DNA from: Bromus sterilis
Taxonomy: Eukaryota; Streptophyta; Magnoliopsida; Poales; Poaceae
Reading direction: 5' to 3'
DNA: 64,000 nt
NCBI GenBank assembly: GCA_950022295.1
Contig: OX465597.1
Span: 372,001-436,000 of the forward strand
The notes under the pieces are model-generated. The model saw only the letters and a list, made by a program, of their open reading frames with translations, searched no databases and had not been told where the DNA came from. Shown here piece after piece: positions 39,410-53,300 of this stretch; position 1 is the first letter of the stretch; every line of letters begins with the position of its first letter. The translations under genes and the position numbers were made by a program.

Positions 39410-40500
39410 GGGTCCCCGGAGTGATTTCCACCATTGACGAACACCAGGGTGCATTTACGTGCCGTTCATCAACACTCGCAGTTTTGGCCGATTTTGGCCT
39501 GTTTCATGGGCCATTAATCACCGTTTTGGGTCCCCGGAGTGATTTCCACCATTGACGAACCCCAGGGTGCATTTACGTGCCGGTCATCAACACTCGCAGT
39601 TTTGGCCGATTTTGGCCTGTTTCATGGGCTATTAATCACCGTTTTGGGTCCCCGGAGTGATTTCCACCATTGACGAACCCCAGGGTGCATTTACGTGTCG
39701 TTCATCAACACTCGCAGTTTTGGCCGATTTTGGCCTGTTTCATGGGCTATTAATCACCGTTTTGGGTCCCCGGAGTGATTTCCACCATTGACGAACCCCA
39801 GGGTGCATTTACGTGCCGGTCATCAACACTCGCAGTTTTGGGCGATTTTGGCCTGTTTCATGGGCTATTAATCACCGTTTTGGGTCCCCGGAGTGATTTC
39901 CACCATTAACGAACCCCAGGGTGCATTTACGTGCCGTTCATCATCCCTCGCACTTTTGGCCGATTCTGGCCTGTTTCATGGGATATTAATCACCGTTTTG
40001 GGTCCCCGGAGTGATTTCCACCATTGACGAACACCAGGGTGCATTTACGTGCCGGTCATCAACACTCGCAGTTTTGGCCGATTTTGGCCTGTTTCATGGG
40101 CTATTAATCACCGTTTTGGTTCCCCGGAGTGATTTCCACCATTGACGAACCCCAGGGTGCATATACGTGCCGGTCATCATCTCTCGCACATTTGGCCGAT
40201 TCTGGCCTGTTTCATGGGCTATTAATCACCGTTACATGGGGCTATTAATCACCGTTTTGGGTCCCCGGAGTGATTTCCACCATTGACGAACACCAGGGTG
40301 CATTTACGTGCCGTTCATCAACACTCGCAGTTTTGGCCGATTTTGGCCTGTTTCATGGGCTATTAATCACCGTTTTGGGTCCCCGGAGTGATTTCCACCA
40401 TTGACGAACCCCAGGGTGCATTTACGTGCCGTTCATCAACACTCGCAGTTTTGGCCGATTTTGGCCTGTTTCATGGGCTATTAATCACCGTTTTGGGTCC

Positions 40501-43500
40501 CCGGAGTGATTTCCACCATTGACGAACCCCAGGGTGCATTTACGTGCCGGTCATCAACACTCGCACTTTTGGCCGATTCTGGCCTGTTTCATGGGATATT
40601 AATCACCGTTTTGGGTCCCCGGAGTGATTTCCACCATTAACGAACCCCAGGATGCATTTACGTGCCGTTCATCATCCCTCGCACTTTTGGCCGATTCTGG
40701 CCTGTTTCATGGGATATTAATCACCGTTTTGGGTCCCCGGAGTGATTTCCACCATTGACGAACCCCAGGGTGCATTTACGTGCCGTTCATCAACACTCGC
40801 ACTTTTGGTCGATTCTGGCGTGTTTCATGGGCTATTAATCACCGTTTTGGGTCCCCGGAGTGATTTCCACCACTGACGAAACCCCAGGGTGCATTTACGT
40901 GTCGGTCATCATCCCTCGCACTTTTGGCCGATTCTGGCCTGTTTCATGGGCTATTAATCACCGTTACATGGGCTATTAATCACCGTTACATGGGCTATTA
41001 ATCACCGTTTTGGGTCCCCGGAGTGATTTCCACCGTTGACGAACACCAGGGTGCATTTACGTGCCGTTCATCAACACTCGCAGTTTTGGCCGATTTTGGC
41101 CTGTTTCATGGGCTATTAATCACCGTTTTGGGTCCCCGGAGTGATTTCCACCATTAACGAACCCCAGGGTGCATTTACGTGCCGTTCATCAACACTCGCA
41201 GTTTTGGCCGATTCTGGCGTGTTTCATGGGCTATTAATCACCGTTTTGGGTCCCCGGAGTGATTTCCACCATTGACGAACACCAGGGTGCATTTACGTGC
41301 CGTTCATCAACACTCGCAGTTTTGGCCGATTTTGGCCTGTTTCATGGGCTATTAATCACCGTTTTGGGTCCCCGGAGTGATTTCCACCATTGACGAACCC
41401 CAGGGTGCATTTACGTGCCGGTCATCAACACTCGCAGTTTTGGCCGATTTTGGCCTGTTTCATGGGCTATTAATCACCGTTTTGGGTCCCCGGAGTGATT
41501 TCCACCATTAACGAACCCCAGGGTGCATTTACGTGTCGTTCATCATCCCTCGCACTTTTGGCCGATTCTGGCCTGTTTCATGGGATATTAATCACCGTTT
41601 TGGGTCCCCGGAGTGATTTCCACCATTGACGAACACCAGGGTGCGTTTACGTGCCGGTCATCAACACTCGCAGTTTTGGCCGATTTTGGCCTGTTTCATG
41701 GGCTATTAATCACCGTTTTGGTTCCCCGGAGTGATTTCCACCATTGACGAACCCCAGGGTGCATTTACGTGTCGGTCATCATCCCTCGCACTTTTGGTCG
41801 ATTCTGGCCTGTTTCATGGGCTATTAATCACCGTTACATGGGGCTATTAATCACCGTTTTGGGTCCCCGGAGTGATTTCCACCATTGACGAACACCAGGG
41901 TGCATTTACGTGCCGTTCATCAACACTCGCAGTTTTGGCCGATTCTGGCGTGTTTCATGGGCTATTAATCACCGTTTTGGGTCCCCGGAGTGATTTCCAC
42001 CATTGACGAACCCCAGGGTGCATTTACGTGCCGGTCATCATCCCTCGCACTTTTGGCCGATTCTGGCCTGTTTCATGGGCTATTAATCACCGTTTTGGGT
42101 CCCCGGAGTGATTTCCACCATTAACGAACCCCAGGGTGCATTTACGTGCCGTTCATCAACACTCGCAGTTTTGGCCGATTCTGGCGTGTTTCATGGGCTA
42201 TTAATCACCGTTTTGGGTCCCCGGAGTGATTTCCACCATTGACGAACCCCAGGGTGCATTTACGTGCCGGTCATCATCCCTCGCACTTTTGGCCGATTCT
42301 GGCCTGTTTCATGGGCTATTAATCACCGTTTTGGGTCCCCGGAGTGATTTCCACCACTGACGAAACCCCAGGGTGCATTTACGTGTCGGTCATCATCCCT
42401 CGCACTTTTGGCCGATTCTGGCCTGTTTCATGGGCTATTAATCACCGTTACATGGGCTATTAATCACCGTTACATGGGCTATTAATCACCGTTTTGGGTC
42501 CCCGGAGTGATTTCCACCATTGACGAACACCAGGGTGCATTTACGTGCCGTTCATCAACACTCGCAGTTTTGGCCGATTTTGGCCTGTTTCATGGGCTAT
42601 TAATCACCGTTTTGGGTCCCCGGAGTGATTTCCACCATTAACGAACCCCAGGGTGCATTTACGTGCCGTTCATCAACACTCGCAGTTTTGGCCGATTCTG
42701 GCGTGTTTCATGGGCTATTAATCACCGTTTCGGGTCCCCGGAGTGATTTCCACCATTGACGAACCCCAGGGTGCATTTACGTGCCGGTCATCATCCCTCG
42801 CACTTTTGGCCGATTCTGGCCTGTTTCATGGGCTATTAATCACCGTTTTGGGTCACCGGAGTGATTTCCACCATTGACGAACCCCAGGGTGCATTTACGT
42901 GCCGGTCATCAACACTCGCACTTTTGGCCGATTCTGGCCTGTTTCATGGGATATTAATCACCGTTTTGGGTCCCCGGAGTGATTTCCACCATTAACGAAC
43001 CCCAGGATGCATTTACGTGCCGTTCATCATCCCTCGCACTTTTGGCCGATTCTGGCCTGTTTCATGGGATATTAATCACCGTTTTGGGTCCCCGGAGTGA
43101 TTTCCACCATTGACGAACCCCAGGGTGCATTTACGTGCCGTTCATCAACACTCGCACTTTTGGTCGATTCTGGCGTGTTTCATGGGCTATTAATCACCGT
43201 TTTGGGTCCCCGGAGTGATTTCCACCACTGACGAAACCCCAGGGTGCATTTACGTGTCGGTCATCATCCCTCGCACTTTTGGCCGATTCTGGCCTGTTTC
43301 ATGGGCTATTAATCACCGTTACATGGGCTATTAATCACCGTTACATGGGCTATTAATCACCGTTTTGGGTCCCCGGAGTGATTTCCACCGTTGACGAACA
43401 CCAGGGTGCATTTACGTGCCGTTCATCAACACTCGCAGTTTTGGCCGATTTTGGCCTGTTTCATGGGCTATTAATCACCGTTTTGGGTCCCCGGAGTGAT

Positions 43501-45210
43501 TTCCACCATTAACGAACCCCAGGGTGCATTTACGTGCCGTTCATCAACACTCGCAGTTTTGGCCGATTCTGGCGTGTTTCATGGGCTATTAATCACCGTT
43601 TTGGGTCCCCGGAGTGATTTCCACCATTGACGAACACCAGGGTGCATTTACGTGCCGTTCATCAACACTCGCAGTTTTGGCCGATTTTGGCCTGTTTCAT
43701 GGGCTATTAATCACCGTTTTGGGTCCCCGGAGTGATTTCCACCATTGACGAACCCCAGGGTGCATTTACGTGCCGGTCATCAACACTCGCAGTTTTGGCC
43801 GATTTTGGCCTGTTTCATGGGCTATTAATCACCGTTTTGGGTCCCCGGAGTGATTTCCACCATTAACGAACCCCAGGGTGCATTTACGTGTCGTTCATCA
43901 TCCCTCGCACTTTTGGCCGATTCTGGCCTGTTTCATGGGATATTAATCACCGTTTTGGGTCCCCGGAGTGATTTCCACCATTGACGAACACCAGGGTGCG
44001 TTTACGTGCCGGTCATCAACACTCGCAGTTTTGGCCGATTTTGGCCTGTTTCATGGGCTATTAATCACCGTTTTGGTTCCCCGGAGTGATTTCCACCATT
44101 GACGAACCCCAGGGTGCATTTACGTGTCGGTCATCATCCCTCGCACTTTTGGTCGATTCTGGCCTGTTTCATGGGCTATTAATCACCGTTACATGGGGCT
44201 ATTAATCACCGTTTTGGGTCCCCGGAGTGATTTCCACCATTGACGAACACCAGGGTGCATTTACGTGCCGTTCATCAACACTCGCAGTTTTGGCCGATTC
44301 TGGCGTGTTTCATGGGCTATTAATCACCGTTTTGGGTCCCCGGAGTGATTTCCACCATTGACGAACCCCAGGGTGCATTTACGTGCCGGTCATCATCCCT
44401 CGCACTTTTGGCCGATTCTGGCCTGTTTCATGGGCTATTAATCACCGTTTTGGGTCCCCGGAGTGATTTCCACCATTAACGAACCCCAGGGTGCATTTAC
44501 GTGCCGTTCATCAACACTCGCAGTTTTGGCCGATTCTGGCGTGTTTCATGGGCTATTAATCACCGTTTTGGGTCCCCGGAGTGATTTCCACCATTGACGA
44601 ACCCCAGGGTGCATTTACGTGCCGGTCATCATCCCTCGCACTTTTGGCCGATTCTGGCCTGTTTCATGGGCTATTAATCACCGTTTTGGGTCCCCGGAGT
44701 GATTTCCACCACTGACGAAACCCCAGGGTGCATTTACGTGTCGGTCATCATCCCTCGCACTTTTGGCCGATTCTGGCCTGTTTCATGGGCTATTAATCAC
44801 CGTTACATGGGCTATTAATCACCGTTACATGGGCTATTAATCACCGTTTTGGGTCCCCGGAGTGATTTCCACCATTGACGAACACCAGGGTGCATTTACG
44901 TGCCGTTCATCAACACTCGCAGTTTTGGCCGATTTTGGCCTGTTTCATGGGCTATTAATCACCGTTTTGGGTCCCCGGAGTGATTTCCACCATTAACGAA
45001 CCCCAGGGTGCATTTACGTGCCGTTCATCAACACTCGCAGTTTTGGCCGATTCTGGCGTGTTTCATGGGCTATTAATCACCGTTTCGGGTCCCCGGAGTG
45101 ATTTCCACCATTGACGAACCCCAGGGTGCATTTACGTGCCGGTCATCATCCCTCGCACTTTTGGCCGATTCTGGCCTGTTTCATGGGCTATTAATCACCG
45201 TTTTGGGTCA
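40501..45210 (+). repeat. Exact-looking tandem duplication of a 2355-bp, 19-monomer unit
   Basis: Copy 1 is 40501-42855 and copy 2 is 42856-45210. Rare changes are shared at exactly 2355-bp distance: AGGATGCATT (40651/43006), GTGCGTTTAC (41641/43996) and TTTCGGGTCC (42728/45083). Both copies also share the GTTGACGAACACC monomer and the two double 22-bp insertions. The length closes as 19 x 118 + 5 short insertions (111) + 2. The monomers just outside the boundary differ in type. Sharing of private variants means the duplication is very recent. Confidence 0.9.
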
Positions 45211-47319
45211 CCGGAGTGATTTCCACCATTGACGAACCCCAGGGTGCATTTACGTGTCGGTCATCAAAACTCGCAGTTTTGGCCGATTTCGGCCTGTTTC
45301 ATGGGCTATTAATCACCGTTTTGGTTCCCCGGAGTGATTTCCACCATTGACGAACCCCAGGGTGCATATACGTGTCGGTCATCAAAACTCGCAGTTTTGG
45401 CCGATTTCGGCCTGTTTCATGGGCTATTAATCACCGTTTTGATTCCCCGGAGTGATTTCCACCATTGACGGACCCCAGGGTGCATATACGTGCCGGTCAT
45501 CATCTCTCGCACATTTGGCCGATTCTGGCCTGTTTCATGGGCTATTAATCACCGTTACATGGGCTATTAATCACCGTTTTGGGTCCCCGGAGTGATTTCC
45601 ACCATTGACGAACCCCAGGGTGCATTTACGTGCCGGTCATCAACACTCGCAGTTTTGGCCGATTTTGGCCTGTTTCATGAGCTATTAATCACCGTTTTGG
45701 GTCCCCGGAGTGATTTCCACCATTGACGAACCCCAGGGTGCATTTACGTGCCGGTCATCAACACTCGCAGTTTTGGCCGATTTTGGCCTGTTTCATGGGC
45801 TATTAATCACCGTTTTGGGTCCCCGGAGTGATTTCCACCATTGACGAACCCCAGGGTGCATTTACGTGCCGTTCATCATCCCTCGCACTTTTGGCCGATT
45901 CTGGCCTGTTTCATGGGATATTAATCACCGTTTTGGGTCCCCGGAGTGATTTCCACCATTGACGAACACCAGGGTGCGTTTACGTGCCGGTCATCAACAC
46001 TCGCAGTTTTGGCCGATTTTGGCCTGTTTCATGGGCTATTAATCACCGTTTTGGTTCCCCGGAGTGATTTCCACCATTGACGAACCCCAGGGTGCATTTA
46101 CGTGTCGGTCATCATCCCTCGCACTTTTGGTCGATTCTGGCCTGTTTCATGGGCTATTAATCACCGTTACGTGGGCTATTAATCACCGTTTTGGGTCCCC
46201 GGAGTGATTTCCACCATTGACGAACCCCAGGGTGCATTTACGTGCCGGTCATCAACACTCGCAGTTTTGGCCGATTTTGGCCTGTTTCATGAGCTATTAA
46301 TCACCGTTTTGGGTCCCCGGAGTGATTTCCACCATTGACGAACCCCAGGGTGCATTTACGTGCCGGTCATCAACACTCGCAGTTTTGGCCGATTTTGGCC
46401 TGTTTCATGGGCTATTAATCACCGTTTTGGGTCCCCGGAGTGATTTCCACCATTGACGAACCCCAGGGTGCATTTACGTGCCGGTCATCAACACTCGCAG
46501 TTTTGGCCGATTTTGGCCTGTTTCATGGGCTATTAATCACCGTTTTGGGTCCCCGGAGTGATTTCCACCATTGACGAACCCCAGGGTGCATTTACGTGCC
46601 GTTCATCAACACTCGCAGTTTTGGCCGATTTTGGCCTGTTTCATGGGCTATTAATCACCGTTTTGGGTCCCCGGAGTGATTTCCACCATTGACGAACCCC
46701 AGGGTGCATTTACGTGCCGGTCATCAACACTCGCAGTTTTGGCCGATTTTGGCCTGTTTCATGGGCTATTAATCACCGTTTTGGGTCCCCGGAGTGATTT
46801 CCACCATTAACGAACCCCAGGGTGCATTTACGTGCCGTTCATCATCCCTCGCACTTTTGGCCGATTCTGGCCTGTTTCATGGGATATTAATCACCGTTTT
46901 GGGTCCCCGGAGTGATTTCCACCATTGACGAACACCAGGGTGCATTTACGTGCCGGTCATCAACACTCGCAGTTTTGGCCGATTTTGGCCTGTTTCATGG
47001 GCTATTAATCACCGTTTTGGGTCCCCGGAGTGATTTCCACCATTAACGAACCCCAGGGTGCATTTACGTGCCGTTCATCAACACTCGCAGTTTTGGCCGA
47101 TTCTGGCGTGTTTCATGGGCTATTAATCACCGTTTTGGGTCCCCGGAGTGATTTCCACCACTGACGAAACCCAAGGGTGCATTTACGTGTCGGTCATCAT
47201 CCCTCGCACTTTTGGCCGATTCTGGCCTGTTTCATGGGCTATTAATCACCGTTACATGGGCTATTAATCACCGTTTTGGGTCCCCGGAGTGATTTCCACC
47301 ATTGACGAACACCAGGGTG
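45211..47319 (+). repeat. 118-bp array, linking segment between two duplicated blocks
   Basis: It opens with GGGTCACC, two type b monomers (the second with GCATATACG) and type d plus 22 bp, the same ordered module seen at 47.5, 50.36, 53.83, 56.67, 58.27 and 61.05 kb. Private changes include GGTTTTGATTCC/GACGGACCCC near 45440-45475, TTCATGAGC at 45676 and 46289, and a 22-bp insertion spelled TTACGTGGG near 46168. GTGCGTTTAC recurs here at 45974. Confidence 0.8.
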
Positions 47320-50300
47320 CATTTACGTGCCGTTCATCAACACTCGCAGTTTTGGCCGATTCTGGCGTGTTTCATGGGCTATTAATCACCGTTTTGGGTC
47401 CCCGGAGTGATTTCCACCATTGACGAACCCCAGGGTGCATTTACGTGCCGGTCATCATCCCTCGCACTTTTGGCCGATTCTGGCCTGTTTCATGGGCTAT
47501 TAATCACCGTTTTGGGTCACCGGAGTGATTTCCACCATTGACGAACCCCAGGGTGCATTTACGTGTCGGTCATCAAAACTCGCAGTTTTGGCCGATTTCG
47601 GCCTGTTTCATGGGCTATTAATCACCGTTTTGGTTCCCCGGAGTGATTTCCACCATTGACGAACCCCAGGGTGCATATACGTGTCGGTCATCAAAACTCG
47701 CAGTTTTGGCCGATTTCGGCCTGTTTCATGGGCTATTAATCACCGTTTTGGTTCCCCGGAGTGATTTCCACCATTGACGAACCCCAGGGTGCATATACGT
47801 GCCGGTCATCATCTCTCGCACATTTGGCCGATTCTGGCCTGTTTCATGGGCTATTAATCACCGTTACATGGGCTATTAATCACCGTTTTGGGTCCCCGGA
47901 GTGATTTCCACCATTGACGAACCCCAGGGTGCATTTACATGTCGGTCATCAAAACTCGCAGTTTTGGCCGATTTCGGCCTGTTTCATGGGCTATTAATCA
48001 CCGTTTTGGTTCCCCGGAGTGATTTCCACCATTGACGAACCCCAGGGTGCATTTACGTGCCGGTCATCATCCCTCGCACTTTTGGCCGATTCTGGCCTGT
48101 TTCATGGGATATTAATCACCGTTTTGGGTCCCCGGAGTGATTTCCACCATTGACGAACACCAGGGTGCATTTACGTGCCGGTCATCAACACTCGCAGTTT
48201 TGGCCGATTTTGGCCTGTTTCATGGGCTATTAATCACCGTTTTGGGTCCCCGGAGTGATTTCCACCATTGACGAACCCCAGGGTGCATTTACGTGCCGGT
48301 CATCAACACTCGCAGTTTTGGCCGATTTTGGCCTGTTTCATGGGCTATTAATCACCGTTTTGGGTCCCCGGAGTGATTTCCACCATTGACGAACCCCAGG
48401 GTGCATTTACGTGCCGTTCATCATCCCTCGCACTTTTGGCCGATTCTGGCCTGTTTCATGGGATATTAATCACCGTTTTGGGTCCCCGGAGTGATTTCCA
48501 CCATGGACGAACACCAGGGTGCATTTACGTGCCGGTCATCAACACTCGCAGTTTTGGCCGATTTTGGCCTGTTTCATGGGCTATTAATCACCGTTTTGGT
48601 TCCCCGGAGTGATTTCCACCATTGACGAACCCCAGGGTGCATTTACGTGTCGGTCATCATCCCTCGCACTTTTGGTCGATTCTGGCCTGTTTCATGGGCT
48701 ATTAATCACCGTTACATGGGGCTATTAATCACCGTTTTGGGTCCCCGGAGTGATTTCCACCATTGACGAACACCAGGGTGCATTTACGTGCCGGTCATCA
48801 AAACTCGCAGTTTTGGCCGATTTCGGCCTGTTTCATGGGCTATTAATCACCGTTTTGGTTCCCCGGAGTGATTTCCACCATTGACGAACCCCAGGGTGCA
48901 TTTACGTGCCGGTCATCATCCCTCGCACTTTTAGCCGATTCTGGCCTGTTTCATGGGATATTAATCACCGTTTTGGGTCCCCGGAGTGATTTCCACCATT
49001 GACGAACACCAGGGTGCATTTACGTGCCGGTCATCAACACTCGCAGTTTTGGCCGATTTTGGCCTGTTTCATGGGCTATTAATCACCGTTTTGGTTCCCC
49101 GGAGTGATTTCCACCATTGACGAACCCCAGGGTGCATTTACGTGTCGGTCATCATCCCTCGCACTTTTGGTCGATTCTGGCCTGTTTCATGGGCTATTAA
49201 TCACCGTTACATGGGCTATTAATCACCGTTTTGGGTCCCCGGAGTGATTTCCACCATTGACGAACACCAGGGTGCATTTACGTGCCGTTCATCAACACTC
49301 GCAGTTCTGGCCGATTTTGGCCTGTTTCATGGGCTATTAATCACCGTTTTGGGTCCCCGGAGTGATTTCCACCATTAACGAACCCCAGGGTGCATTTACG
49401 TGCCGTTCATCAACACTCGCAGTTTTGGCCGATTCTGGCGTGTTTCATGGGCTATTAATCACCGTTTTGGGTCCCCGGAGTGATTTCCACCACTGACGAA
49501 ACCCCAGGGTGCATTTACGTGTCGGTCATCATCCCTCGCACTTTTGGCCGATTCTGGCCTGTTTCATGGGCTATTAATCACCGTTACATGGGCTATTAAT
49601 CACCGTTACATGGGCTATTAATCACCGTTTTGGGTCCCCGGAGTGATTTCCACCGTTGACGAACACCAGGGTGCATTTACGTGCCGTTCATCAACACTCG
49701 CAGTTTTGGCCGATTTTGGCCTGTTTCATGGGCTATTAATCACCGTTTTGGGTCCCCGGAGTGATTTCCACCATTAACGAACCCCAGGGTGCATTTACGT
49801 GCCGTTCATCAACACTCGCAGTTTTGGCCGATTCTGGCGTGTTTCATGGGCTATTAATCACCGTTTTGGGTCCCCGGAGTGATTTCCACCACTGACGAAA
49901 CCCAAGGGTGCATTTACGTGTCGGTCATCATCCCTCGCACTTTTGGCCGATTCTGGCCTGTTTCATGGGCTATTAATCACCGTTACATGGGCTATTAATC
50001 ACCGTTTTGGGTCCCCGGAGTGATTTCCACCATTGACGAACACCAGGGTGCATTTACGTGCCGTTCATCAACACTCGCAGTTTTGGCCGATTTTGGCCTG
50101 TTTCATGGGCTATTAATCACCGTTTTGGGTCCCCGGAGTGATTTCCACCATTAACGAACCCCAGGGTGCATTTACGTGCCGTTCATCAACACTCGCAGTT
50201 TTGGCCGATTCTGGCGTGTTTCATGGGCTATTAATCACCGTTTTGGGTCCCCGGAGTGATTTCCACCATTGACGAACCCCAGGGTGCATTTACGTGCCGG

Positions 50301-53300
50301 TCATCATCCCTCGCACTTTTGGCCGATTCTGGCCTGTTTCATGGGCTATTAATCACCGTTTTGGGTCACCGGAGTGATTTCCACCATTGACGAACCCCAG
50401 GGTGCATTTACGTGTCGGTCATCAAAACTCGCAGTTTTGGCCGATTTCGGCCTGTTTCATGGGCTATTAATCACCGTTTTGGTTCCCCGGAGTGATTTCC
50501 ACCATTGACGAACCCCAGGGTGCATATACGTGTCGGTCATCAAAACTCGCAGTTTTGGCCGATTTCGGCCTGTTTCATGGGCTATTAATCACCGTTTTGG
50601 TTCCCCGGAGTGATTTCCACCATTGACGAACCCCAGGGTGCATATACGTGCCGGTCATCATCTCTCGCACATTTGGCCGATTCTGGCCTGTTTCATGGGC
50701 TATTAATCACCGTTACATGGGCTATTAATCACCGTTTTGGGTCCCCGGAGTGATTTCCACCATTGACGAACCCCAGGGTGCATTTACATGTCGGTCATCA
50801 AAACTCGCAGTTTTGGCCGATTTCGGCCTGTTTCATGGGCTATTAATCACCGTTTTGGTTCCCCGGAGTGATTTCCACCATTGACGAACCCCAGGGTGCA
50901 TTTACGTGCCGGTCATCATCCCTCGCACTTTTGGCCGATTCTGGCCTGTTTCATGGGATATTAATCACCGTTTTGGGTCCCCGGAGTGATTTCCACCATT
51001 GACGAACACCAGGGTGCATTTACGTGCCGGTCATCAACACTCGCAGTTTTGGCCGATTTTGGCCTGTTTCATGGGCTATTAATCACCGTTTTGGGTCCCC
51101 GGAGTGATTTCCACCATTGACGAACCCCAGGGTGCATTTACGTGCCGGTCATCAACACTCGCAGTTTTGGCCGATTTTGGCCTGTTTCATGAGCTATTAA
51201 TCACCGTTTTGGGTCCCCGGAGTGATTTCCACCATTGACGAACCCCAGGGTGCATTTACGTGCCGGTCATCAACACTCGCAGTTTTGGCCGATTTTGGCC
51301 TGTTTCATGGGCTATTAATCACCGTTTTGGGTCCCCGGAGTGATTTCCACCATTGACGAACCCCAGGGTGCATTTACGTGCCGGTCATCAACACTCGCAG
51401 TTTTGGCCGATTTTGGCCTGTTTCATGGGCTATTAATCACCGTTTTGGGTCCCCGGAGTGATTTCCACCATTGACGAACCCCAGGGTGCATTTACGTGCC
51501 GTTCATCAACACTCGCAGTTTTGGCCGATTTTGGCCTGTTTCATGGGCTATTAATCACCGTTTTGGGTCCCCGGAGTGATTTCCACCATTGACGAACCCC
51601 AGGGTGCATTTACGTGCCGGTCATCAACACTCGCAGTTTTGGCCGATTTTGGCCTGTTTCATGGGCTATTAATCACCGTTTTGGGTCCCCGGAGTGATTT
51701 CCACCATTAACGAACCCCAGGGTGCATTTACGTGCCGTTCATCATCCCTCGCACTTTTGGCCGATTCTGGCCTGTTTCATGGGATATTAATCACCGTTTT
51801 GGGTCCCCGGAGTGATTTCCACCATTGACGAACACCAGGGTGCATTTACGTGCCGGTCATCAACACTCGCAGTTTTGGCCGATTTTGGCCTGTTTCATGG
51901 GCTATTAATCACCGTTTTGGTTCCCCGGAGTGATTTCCACCATTGACGAACCCCAGGGTGCATTTACGTGTCGGTCATCATCCCTCGCACTTTTGGTCGA
52001 TTCTGGCCTGTTTCATGGGCTATTAATCACCGTTACATGGGGCTATTAATCACCGTTTTGGGTCCCCGGAGTGATTTCCACCATTAACGAACCCCAGGGT
52101 GCATTTACGTGCCGTTCATCATCCCTCGCACTTTTGGCCGATTCTGGCCTGTTTCATGGGATATTAATCACCGTTTTGGGTCCCCGGAGTGATTTCCACC
52201 ATTGACGAACACCAGGGTGCATTTACGTGCCGGTCATCAACACTCGCAGTTTTGGCCGATTTTGGCCTGTTTCATGGGCTATTAATCACCGTTTTGGTTC
52301 CCCGGAGTGATTTCCACCATTGACGAACCCCAGGGTGCATTTACGTGTCGGTCATCATCCCTCGCACTTTTGGTCGATTCTGGCCTGTTTCATGGGCTAT
52401 TAATCACCGTTACATGGGGCTATTAATCACCGTTTTGGGTCCCCGGAGTGATTTCCACCATTGACGAACACCAGGGTGCATTTACGTGCCGGTCATCAAA
52501 ACTCGCAGTTTTGGCCGATTTCGGCCTGTTTCATGGGCTATTAATCACCGTTTTGGTTCCCCGGAGTGATTTCCACCATTGACGAACCCCAGGGTGCATT
52601 TACGTGCCGGTCATCATCCCTCGCACTTTTGGCCGATTCTGGCCTGTTTCATGGGATATTAATCACCGTTTTGGGTCCCCGGAGTGATTTCCACCATTGA
52701 CGAACACCAGGGTGCATTTACGTGCCGGTCATCAACACTCGCAGTTTTGGCCGATTTTGGCCTGTTTCATGGGCTATTAATCACCGTTTTGGTTCCCCGG
52801 AGTGATTTCCACCATTGACGAACCCCAGGGTGCATTTACGTGTCGGTCATCATCCCTCGCACTTTTGGTCGATTCTGGCCTGTTTCATGGGCTATTAATC
52901 ACCGTTACATGGGCTATTAATCACCGTTTTGGGTCCCCGGAGTGATTTCCACCACTGACGAAACCCCAGGGTGCATTTACGTGTCGGTCATCATCCCTCG
53001 CACTTTTGGCCGATTCTGGCCTGTTTCATGGGCTATTAATCACCGTTACATGGGCTATTAATCACCGTTACATGGGCTATTAATCACCGTTTTGGGTCCC
53101 CGGAGTGATTTCCACCGTTGACGAACACCAGGGTGCATTTACGTGCCGTTCATCAACACTCGCAGTTTTGGCCGATTTTGGCCTGTTTCATGGGCTATTA
53201 ATCACCGTTTTGGGTCCCCGGAGTGATTTCCACCATTAACGAACCCCAGGGTGCATTTACGTGCCGTTCATCAACACTCGCAGTTTTGGCCGATTCTGGC

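Noticed and set aside
48373..48612. 79-codon open frame inside the satellite
   Set aside because: It is a translation of two 118-bp monomers. It stays open only because a private T-to-G change at about 48505 (CATTGACG to CATGGACG) removes a TGA stop. The start is GTG, and 118 is not a multiple of three, so the frame rotates.
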